A stretch of DNA of 9,334 nucleotides from JBFIHZ01 sp041601535. Lineage in GTDB: Bacteria > Pseudomonadota > Gammaproteobacteria > Xanthomonadales > SZUA-36. The position numbers were made by a program, and so were the translations under genes. The stretch spans positions 1 through 9,334 of the forward strand of contig JBFIHZ010000140.1 in assembly GCA_041601535.1 (NCBI GenBank), in the 5' to 3' direction. This document shows, piece by piece, positions 1 through 5,646 of this stretch (its first letter is position 1; each line of letters starts with the position of its first letter). Under the pieces are notes generated by a model. It ran no database searches, had not been told where the DNA came from, and saw nothing but the letters and a program-made list of their open reading frames with translations.

Positions 1-932
1 CCGGTGGAAGCGATGGCCAGGCATTCAGCATACAGGCGAATCTCATGAAACTTCTGAAGACTGATATCCAATTGATCGAAGCTTTCCGCAATGCGTGTCT
101 CATAAAGCTGTCGCAGCTGACTATGAACGTATTCGGTTAGATTCCTGCCGAACACCTCCCGGCCATCGAAGCCTACAATTAACCCATTAAGAAATTCTGC
201 GTAGAAATTAGCAACACCCTGTGCCCGGGACGCCGCGGCGTAGGAACGCAAATAGGCGAGAACATCACTGAGTTCCGCGGAGCCACCGGTACGGAAGAAG
301 CCGCGGTTAAGCTGGAAAAACGTGTGGACGCGATTCCACACATCAGCAGAAACCGGTGAATTCGTTTCCCCTGCGTAGTCGATCATCAGTCGAAAGGATC
401 TCAGCGTCGGACGGACATTTTCTACCGTCAGATAACCCTCATCACGCTCAAACTCCAGAGGGTAGCTGTCGATAAAGGCTTTATTGAAGTCGCTGCGCGG
501 CGTGATCCCGATCTGAATCTGGCTTAGCGAATTGAAGTCGCTGGTCTGAAACAACTTCGCGGGTATGACCCGCAGGGTGCCCCCTTGCCCGTCCAATATG
601 CGCCCGTAAACCAGAAAGCTTCTGACCGAGCTCTCAATTGCCGTTGTTTCGGTCACGTACCGTATGGTCCCCGACGATCGACCCCGATCGACGCGAAAGT
701 CGTATCGCTTCTGCAGCGATGGCTTTATTTCCGGGTTGTGCGCGCCCCAGGAGACATGCAGCTGAACCGATACCGCGGGGGCGACCGGGACTTCGTGAAG
801 CAGCACGGTGATCCGCGCGTTATCAGCAGCGGACGTATTGGAAAACATGCAAAGCAGAAAATACACAGTCAATGCACAACGGTAATTGGGTAAGTGCAGC
901 GCTGCAGCGGTTTCTGGCGCAAGCAGTGTCAC
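1..932 (-). CDS. Exported protein of unknown family, partial (C-terminus beyond left edge)
   Basis: The frame is open from a GTG at 932 to the window edge, about 310 codons with no stop, so the C-terminus is missing. I do not recognise the family. Residues about 22-38 are hydrophobic after a single Arg (RCALTVYFLLCMF) and are followed by SNTSAA, which looks like a signal peptide cut near SAA|D and points to the periplasm or beyond. The next 100 or so residues (ITVLLHEVPVAPAVSVQLHV) look rich in beta strands; the part after about residue 170 looks helical. The GTG was chosen because it overlaps the TGA of the upstream hydrolase as GTGA, which suggests coupled translation. It has only a poor ribosome site (AGAAG very close). 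TTG at 872 or ATG at 848 are alternatives, but they lose the Arg or most of the signal peptide. Sampled lines here are about 50% GC, below the rest of the window. The unbroken frame and coupling make a real gene likely; the function is unknown. Confidence 0.72.
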   Translation of the reverse strand, partial: MTLLAPETAAALHLPNYRCALTVYFLLCMFSNTSAADNARITVLLHEVPVAPAVSVQLHVSWGAHNPEIKPSLQKRYDFRVDRGRSSGTIRYVTETTAIESSVRSFLVYGRILDGQGGTLRVIPAKLFQTSDFNSLSQIQIGITPRSDFNKAFIDSYPLEFERDEGYLTVENVRPTLRSFRLMIDYAGETNSPVSADVWNRVHTFFQLNRGFFRTGGSAELSDVLAYLRSYAAASRAQGVANFYAEFLNGLIVGFDGREVFGRNLTEYVHSQLRQLYETRIAESFDQLDISLQKFHEIRLYAECLAIAST

Positions 933-2473
933 TCTTCTGTATTCCAGGGGCTGCCCTTCAGCTCCAGCCGGGCTTTCATTTTTGGATCGTTCCCGGTTTC
1001 GATGGGGCAGACCCATGACCACGCCGCGTCAGTCTGCAGCAGATCCGCATGCTTGCGGGCATCATTGGGTGTGTCGCTGTCCCAGCCATAGAAAAGTTTG
1101 GTTGAGTCCGTCTCAGCCACAACCCTCAGATTGAGCTTGTCGCGAAAAATGTAGCCGTTGCGAATGAACTGGTCCTTGCGCATGCGGCCATCAACCTCGT
1201 ACATGGGAACGAGTACCCGCAGGTCCAGCGCGAACATCATGCTCTTGCTGGTATCGGACACGATGGCTGCCTTGGAGAGAAACAAGCTGAACAGATACGC
1301 CGGCTTTTCGCCTACGACATGGAGGTCGAACTTGGCGAGAATGGCGCTTTCCTCGCTGGCAAGCCGACGGTGAAGGTCCCAGTCTGCACCGCGGACCCGG
1401 GCGATACACTCCACGTTATAGGACGCCCGCACTTTCTTGCCACGCTCCAGCGCCTGCTGGGCGAAGCGAGGCAGGCTCACATCATCTATCAGCAGCTTGC
1501 CGTCCACCCGCATGTCACCGAAGAAAAATCGCGAGAGATTCTGATAACCCTCTTCGGAGTTCACGATCCCATAGTGTCCGGAATGTGACCGGTGCACGAA
1601 TGCCCGGGGTGCCCCGTCCACGTAGGCGTTCTTGATCTGCACCAATCCATCGCTCATTGGTCCGACGGCGGTGCGGGAAAGGCCCCGTGCCACGGCATAA
1701 TCACGGGCGTTGGTGCCCACCAGGCAGAAAAATCGCGAGGGTGTGAAGTGTCCGTCCAGCGATTGCGTGGAAGTATCCTCGCTGGAAATGCGCAGGTACT
1801 TGCGCATTTCGGTATCGTTGAAGTTCTCCAGGTTGTTGACCCTCAGAAAGCGGGGTACGTTTCCAATCAGACGGAAATCAATGCCCCCATGGGGGGTTGC
1901 AAACGTGAAAACCTTATCGACCTCAACCGGAACGGGATCTTCCACGAACTCACCCGTGGTCGATTCCAGGTAGCGTTTCGCTGTGTAGTTGTGCCGGATG
2001 TTCTGCAGATAACACCGCGCCACCAGACCGCCCATGGAATGAGCCACCAGGTATACCCGGAACGCCCGCTTGGCCGCTTCATCGTCTCCGGTGTACGCAT
2101 GTCTCAAACGGCACAGGAAATCGGCCAGGCCCTTGGCGTAGTCTTCCATTTCAGGGCGCTGACCGGAGCCGAGGTCTTCGGAAACCGGCTCGTAATAGCG
2201 ATAGATCCAGACGCTGCGCGGGGGCAGGGATGTGCGCTCGTAGACCTCTTCACCCTGATGGAACACGTCCTGGTACTGCCAGTCTTTCATCAGGCGTACC
2301 AGCGGAGACTCGAACACGTAGCGGCTAATATCGCCGGTCCATCGCTGACGGGTTTTGGTCGCTCCAATATTAAAACCCATGTAAGGGTCGGCGACGGTGT
2401 CCTCTACTTCACCCTGGGTTCCGGCATAGCCCCGGATATAAACAATCGGATAGAAAGGGTGTTTCACCAGCAT
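929..2473 (-). CDS. Alpha/beta hydrolase, lipase/esterase type (PGAP1-like)
   Basis: This is a probable serine esterase or lipase of about 514 residues. The oxyanion-side strand is YIRGYAG (12-18), and the nucleophile elbow AHSMGG places the catalytic Ser at 146. ATPHGG (192-197) is a typical lipase motif after the nucleophile. SDGLV (Asp 275) and SGHYG (His 300, or His 297) are the best candidates for the rest of the triad. A C-terminal part of about 190 residues is unrecognised. No signal peptide or membrane helix is visible, so it is either cytoplasmic or exported by a route that needs no Sec signal. The start is uncertain: GTG 2512 is the longest, ATG 2473 lies only 2 bases after AGGAGG, and GTG 2467 lies 8 bases after the same AGGAGG, an ideal spacing. 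The stop overlaps the start of the next gene (GTGA). The substrate cannot be read from the sequence. The hydrolase fold is sure; the lipase specificity is inferred. Confidence 0.88.
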   Translation of the reverse strand: MLVKHPFYPIVYIRGYAGTQGEVEDTVADPYMGFNIGATKTRQRWTGDISRYVFESPLVRLMKDWQYQDVFHQGEEVYERTSLPPRSVWIYRYYEPVSEDLGSGQRPEMEDYAKGLADFLCRLRHAYTGDDEAAKRAFRVYLVAHSMGGLVARCYLQNIRHNYTAKRYLESTTGEFVEDPVPVEVDKVFTFATPHGGIDFRLIGNVPRFLRVNNLENFNDTEMRKYLRISSEDTSTQSLDGHFTPSRFFCLVGTNARDYAVARGLSRTAVGPMSDGLVQIKNAYVDGAPRAFVHRSHSGHYGIVNSEEGYQNLSRFFFGDMRVDGKLLIDDVSLPRFAQQALERGKKVRASYNVECIARVRGADWDLHRRLASEESAILAKFDLHVVGEKPAYLFSLFLSKAAIVSDTSKSMMFALDLRVLVPMYEVDGRMRKDQFIRNGYIFRDKLNLRVVAETDSTKLFYGWDSDTPNDARKHADLLQTDAAWSWVCPIETGNDPKMKARLELKGSPWNTEE

Positions 2474-2787
2474 GACCTCCTCGCCGCTGCGACGAAAAGT
2501 CGAGACCGCCACATCAACATGATGGTTGAATGTCCGCCGGTGGCCGGCTATGTCCGGCTACCGGGTTGCTGATTGGCCTGACGCGTCCTGTGGTTCACCC
2601 ATTGCGGGCGGCTAGGATCCGGCTAGCGCGTAGTTTGTGCTTCCTCGCTGGCGTGCAGCTTCCCTGCTTTATAAGTGATCCAAACATCTGAATTCTCTCA
2701 GAGCCCAGCGAAAACTTCGGTAAAGTTCCGTCCGGAAAGGTCTAGAACAACAATGGAGTCACCCGCCGCGGCAGGGTTCAGGCGGCT
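2474..2787. other. Intergenic stretch before the hydrolase operon
   Basis: These 314 bases lie between the TPR-protein stop and the hydrolase start. I see no convincing gene or RNA. A near-palindrome TTCCGTCCGGAA (TTCCG/CGGAA, 2-base spacer) lies at 2726-2737. A TATAAA reads on the minus strand at 2673-2668 and could be a -10 box, but no good -35 sits at the right distance. An inverted repeat of CCGCC and GGCGG (2763-2767 with 2781-2785) lies just after the TPR stop but has no T-run, so it is a poor terminator. A ribosome-site-like AGGAGG is at 2475-2480. The hydrolase and its partner therefore may have their own weak promoter, or be read through from the TPR gene. Confidence 0.35.
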
Positions 2788-4662
2788 TCAGTTCCGGCTT
2801 TGAAGTGGAAACTTGATGGGCGTGGGCGGCGGCCAGTTCAGGCCGGAGGTTTTCAGCAGGTGGGTGAAATTTGGCGTGGCTTCCGGCGGGAAAGGCGCGC
2901 CGCAGGCGCACCAGATGGTAAATACCGTCAGCGCGTAATGAAAATTCGGATCTGCATCCAGTTCGGCTGCGATCGCGTTGGCCATTTCCTGCTCACCGGA
3001 CCAGACGTAATACTGGAAGGCCCACAGCTTGCTGCCTTCCGCTTCACGGTAGTCGGTGTAGTGGCGGGTCATCAAATCGCGGTCACCCCGGCCGGCAGCG
3101 ATGAGCATGCGCGACACCGAGGATTCACCCTGATTGCGCGAGCGCGTGACCACAACCCGCTCGGCTTCCTCGAACCGCCCCAGGGCGACCAGCGCATAGA
3201 CCGTCTGCAGGTTCAGCCAGCCGCCGGGCGCGGTTTCATAACCTTGCTGCGCAACCGCCAGTGACTCTTCGAGTTTACCCGCCCACATCAGGCCGCGGGA
3301 TTCTGCATACCATTCCAGCGACACCAGCGGATCGCAATCACGCATCACGCGCGCGAATGCAACATACTCTTGCTCGAAGCCCAACACCGGAGCCGAAAGA
3401 CTCATCCAGTTGTTGTTGACGCAGCCCGCGTCGTTGAACACGCGGGCGATGCGGCTGGACAGGCCCTGCCATTCACCGGAAAGAAACGCCCGGTCGTATT
3501 CGTAGGACAGGCGTTCGCGCGGGTTTGCGGCATACTGGATGGCCTTGTCGAAGTCCCGCACGGCATGATCCGCCGCCGAATCGATTTCCTCCTGAGTTAC
3601 GCCTTCAGTTGGAAAACCCGCCAGATTGTCCAGCAGTATGTGAGCATACAAGTCACTGTGGTCCACGTAGGCTTGTGAAAACTCTGGTACACGTTCAAGA
3701 ACTTCTTCAAACAGCGCGTTGGCTTCGCGCAGGGCCGGAATCGGCTCCATCTCACCGTGCGCCGCCCAATAGTGGTAGCGGGCCTTCTGGTATGCCGTGA
3801 ACGCCTCCACATCCCGTAAACCGGCCAGTTGCATGGCCTGACGCTTGGAATCATCCAGCACGACATTCAGTGAGATGGCGATTTTCTCGGCAATATCCTC
3901 CTGCACCGCTATGGCATCCTGCGAGGTACTGTCATAGGTGTCGGACCAGAGGTGAAAACCATCTGAGGCGCGGATTAATTGCGCGGTAACGCGCAGGCGC
4001 TCGCCCGAACGCCGTACCGAACCTTCCACGATATACTTCACACCCAACCGGCTGGCAATCTCATCTACCGGCACATCCTGACCCTTGAAAGCGAAGGCCG
4101 AGGTCCGGGCGGTCACGCGCAATTCCGGCAATTGGGCCAGGGAATTCAGGATCTCCTCGGTCAGGCCGTCGGCGAAATACTCGTCGTCGTCGCCGCGGCT
4201 CATCGCAACAAACGGCAGCACCGCCATCGAGCGCGCATGCGTTTCGGCAGGGGCATCGGTTTGCTCTGCGGGTGCGGAGGCAGTTTGCGGCATCTCCGCG
4301 CTGCCTGCAGGAGGCTCGTCGTGGATAAACCGGTCGGCCAGCAGCACCACCACGGCCACACCGAGAAAGACGATGATCACGCGGTCGAGCTTGCGGCCGG
4401 TTTGCGAGGTGATCGAGCGCGACCGGTCAATTTCGGATTCCTTGCGGATGCCTTCCGGCGTGAGTTCATACACCCACGAAAAGATCACCACCGGCACCAG
4501 GCCGATCAGGCCGATAAAGAATGCGATCTGCAGCACCCAGGCCGGCGCGTCGATGACACCCACCACCACGTCCAGAATCTGCAGTATCACCCAGGCAATC
4601 ACGCCATAGGCCAGCGCCACGCGGATCACGTTGCGGCGTTTGAGTTCGTTGATCAGGCTCAC
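2788..4662 (-). CDS. Inner-membrane TolB/FlgO-like domain protein with TPR-like repeats
   Basis: The product is 624 residues. The N-terminus has a basic cytoplasmic start (ELKRRNVIRVA), two close hydrophobic helices (about 13-36 and 43-65), a charged loop rich in Arg and Lys (66-93) and a third helix (94-110). By the positive-inside rule the rest lies in the periplasm. After a Pro/Ala/Glu linker (115-142) comes a TolB-N/FlgO-like domain (about 145-265) with AVLPF, EYFADGLTEEI, YIVEGSVR and LWSDTYD, known from the sensory parts of class III cyclases and CadC-like regulators. Residues about 280-585 are helical and TPR-like (for example 456-505). No cyclase, kinase or HTH output domain is present. 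GTG 4662 was chosen because it has GGAGGGG 5-6 bases upstream and begins the conserved-looking SLINELKRRN sequence. It follows a possible leader ORF with a GTGA overlap. Such proteins often neighbour TonB receptors; a scaffold or stress-sensing role is only a guess. Confidence 0.9.
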   Translation of the reverse strand: MSLINELKRRNVIRVALAYGVIAWVILQILDVVVGVIDAPAWVLQIAFFIGLIGLVPVVIFSWVYELTPEGIRKESEIDRSRSITSQTGRKLDRVIIVFLGVAVVVLLADRFIHDEPPAGSAEMPQTASAPAEQTDAPAETHARSMAVLPFVAMSRGDDDEYFADGLTEEILNSLAQLPELRVTARTSAFAFKGQDVPVDEIASRLGVKYIVEGSVRRSGERLRVTAQLIRASDGFHLWSDTYDSTSQDAIAVQEDIAEKIAISLNVVLDDSKRQAMQLAGLRDVEAFTAYQKARYHYWAAHGEMEPIPALREANALFEEVLERVPEFSQAYVDHSDLYAHILLDNLAGFPTEGVTQEEIDSAADHAVRDFDKAIQYAANPRERLSYEYDRAFLSGEWQGLSSRIARVFNDAGCVNNNWMSLSAPVLGFEQEYVAFARVMRDCDPLVSLEWYAESRGLMWAGKLEESLAVAQQGYETAPGGWLNLQTVYALVALGRFEEAERVVVTRSRNQGESSVSRMLIAAGRGDRDLMTRHYTDYREAEGSKLWAFQYYVWSGEQEMANAIAAELDADPNFHYALTVFTIWCACGAPFPPEATPNFTHLLKTSGLNWPPPTPIKFPLQSRN

Positions 4663-4703
4663 AGTCGCCCCTCCGACGTGAGCGCGGTCGGCTGCAGATC
4701 CAT
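4659..4703 (-). CDS. Possible 14-residue leader peptide (MDLQPTALTSEGRL)
   Basis: ATG at 4703 opens 14 codons ending in TGA at 4659-4661. It has a strong ribosome site, GGGAGGGG at 4709-4716, 5 bases upstream. Its stop overlaps the GTG start of the TPR-protein gene (GTGA), and the ribosome site of that gene (GGAGGGG, 4668-4674) lies inside the leader. This is the layout expected for translational coupling. The peptide has no run of one amino acid that would suggest attenuation. With only 14 codons, chance cannot be excluded. Confidence 0.4.
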   Translation of the reverse strand: MDLQPTALTSEGRL

Positions 4704-4730
4704 TATGGCCCCTCCCTGCGGATATCCAGA

Positions 4731-4759
4731 ATAAAACACATGTTGCCAGATTCAGGCAA
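4731..4759 (-). promoter_or_regulatory. Candidate sigma-70 promoter for the TPR-protein gene
   Basis: On the minus strand, TTGCCT (4759-4754) and TTTTAT (4736-4731) match the -35 and -10 consensus at four of six bases each, with a 17-base spacer. Transcription would start near 4724, leaving about 20 bases before the leader ATG at 4703. The position fits the gene, but each box is a modest match. Confidence 0.35.
4743..4759. promoter_or_regulatory. 17-bp palindrome, possible operator
   Basis: TTGCCAGATTCAGGCAA has seven of eight base pairs symmetric around a central base, with perfect TTGCC/GGCAA outer arms. It covers the candidate -35 box and part of the spacer of the TPR-gene promoter, the usual place for a repressor site. 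No regulator gene is present in the window, so the binding protein is unknown. Confidence 0.4.
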
Positions 4760-4820
4760 GTAATGTTGGTCGGAGGGAGGCAAGCGGTACTCTGCCAGCC
4801 AGAGATTTTGGGATTAGAGC

Positions 4821-4842
4821 AAAAGTGAGGTCAGAACCCTCA
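4821..4842 (-). terminator. Weak rho-independent terminator after the FkbM gene
   Basis: On the minus strand, TGAGG (4842-4838) pairs with CCTCA (4830-4826) across a 7-base loop and is followed by CTTTT. The stem begins at the TGA stop codon of the methyltransferase gene. Five pairs and four T residues make a weak terminator, so some read-through is likely. Confidence 0.35.
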
Positions 4843-5538
4843 AACTGTTCGCACGTACAGAAAATCGCTGAACCAGTCGTCCCGGCACACCTCTTCTTTC
4901 AGAGTAAATCCGCGGCTGGCCAGGTAGTCGTTGATCTGTGGGAACAGGGTTTCGCCCTGGTACATTTCCTTGCGCTCGATTTCGGCGATCAGGTAGCTGA
5001 CTTTGTCCAACATGCTTCCCAGACCCTGCAGCGCGGGGAATACTGCGCCCTGGATGTCCATGCATAACAGATCAATGGCTTCGATACCCTGGCTGCGGCA
5101 CCAACTGTCCAGCCGGGTGGCGTTGACGTAGGTTTTACGCTGGGTATTGATCTCCAGGTAGTTTTTGCTGGCGCGGTAGCACGATGAAGCAGCCCGCCGG
5201 GTAAAGTGTGGGGTGTTGCCACGGGTGGTTCTGATTACCGGATAAAACGGGATGCGCTTGTTCTCGTTCCAGGCAGCCTGCTCCACCAGGGAGATATTGG
5301 CCTGGCCCTTCAGGTTCTTGCGGGTGTGCCTGATGATGTCCGGGTTGCACTCAAAGGTATGCACACGGGCATTGAAGTAATCGCGCAACTTGATGGCATC
5401 GAGGCCATCGTAACTGCCCAGTTCAACGATCAGCTTGATGTGCTCGCGGGGGATGTTCTGCAGGAAACTTTCGTGCAGATAGTCGCTATCCTGCGGTTCC
5501 GGTGGCGGGCGAAATAGCGATCGTAGTTTGCTGAACAT
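4840..5538 (-). CDS. FkbM-family SAM-dependent methyltransferase
   Basis: The 232-residue product has the SAM-binding motif I VELGSYDG (38-45), the acidic ribose-binding strand TFECNP (61-66) with Glu 63, and the FkbM signature region LLCMDIQGAV (157-166) with Asp 161. The tail holds the usual AEIERKEMYQGETLF stretch (185-199) and a closing LYVRT strand. Members of this family O-methylate sugars, antibiotics or other small molecules; here the acceptor is unknown. The length is normal for the family and no signal peptide or membrane helix is visible, so it acts in the cytoplasm. The Val at 166 replaces the Glu often found in the DxxGAE signature, a small deviation. ATG 5538 is the only sensible start; a GAGG lies 17 bases upstream, so the ribosome site is poor. 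The gene sits alone between two terminators, without glycosyltransferases nearby. Confidence 0.88.
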   Translation of the reverse strand: MFSKLRSLFRPPPEPQDSDYLHESFLQNIPREHIKLIVELGSYDGLDAIKLRDYFNARVHTFECNPDIIRHTRKNLKGQANISLVEQAAWNENKRIPFYPVIRTTRGNTPHFTRRAASSCYRASKNYLEINTQRKTYVNATRLDSWCRSQGIEAIDLLCMDIQGAVFPALQGLGSMLDKVSYLIAEIERKEMYQGETLFPQINDYLASRGFTLKEEVCRDDWFSDFLYVRTV

Positions 5539-5590
5539 GGTGGTTGACCCGTTTACCTCGACCCCATCCGTTTTCGAACCGGAGCCCGGG

Positions 5591-5635
5591 AAAAAAGAAA
5601 CCCGGAAGGGGAGACGCCCCTCCCGGGTTTTTTTT
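5591..5635 (-). terminator. Strong bidirectional rho-independent terminator
   Basis: The arms 5598-5611 and 5617-5630 pair over 14 positions with one A/C mismatch (5606/5622) and a 5-base loop. On the minus strand the stem is followed by TTTCTTTTTT, 17 bases after the receptor stop, so it ends the TonB-receptor transcript. On the plus strand it is followed by eight T residues in total, so it would also stop transcription from the other side. Confidence 0.88.
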
Positions 5636-5646
5636 GACTTCGTTGA

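Noticed and set aside
1592..2572. Plus-strand open frame of 326 codons
   Set aside because: It is antisense to the hydrolase core containing the Ser nucleophile motif. It has no recognisable domain and no convincing ribosome site.
2668..2673. TATAAA as the -10 box of the hydrolase operon
   Set aside because: No acceptable -35 sequence lies 16-18 bases upstream and it is about 200 bases from the start codon, so I did not call it a promoter.
3979..4734. Plus-strand open frame of 251 codons
   Set aside because: It is antisense to the TolB/FlgO-like domain and membrane helices, and its His/Arg/Gln-rich translation is typical of a shadow frame.
4790..4804. Inverted repeat CTCTG-CCAGC-CAGAG followed by ATTTT on the plus strand
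   Set aside because: It has five pairs only and no plus-strand gene to terminate, so it is likely chance.
5591..5635. The hairpin as evidence for a plus-strand gene ending here
   Set aside because: Although it has T-runs on both sides, no supported plus-strand gene precedes it; symmetric terminators are common.
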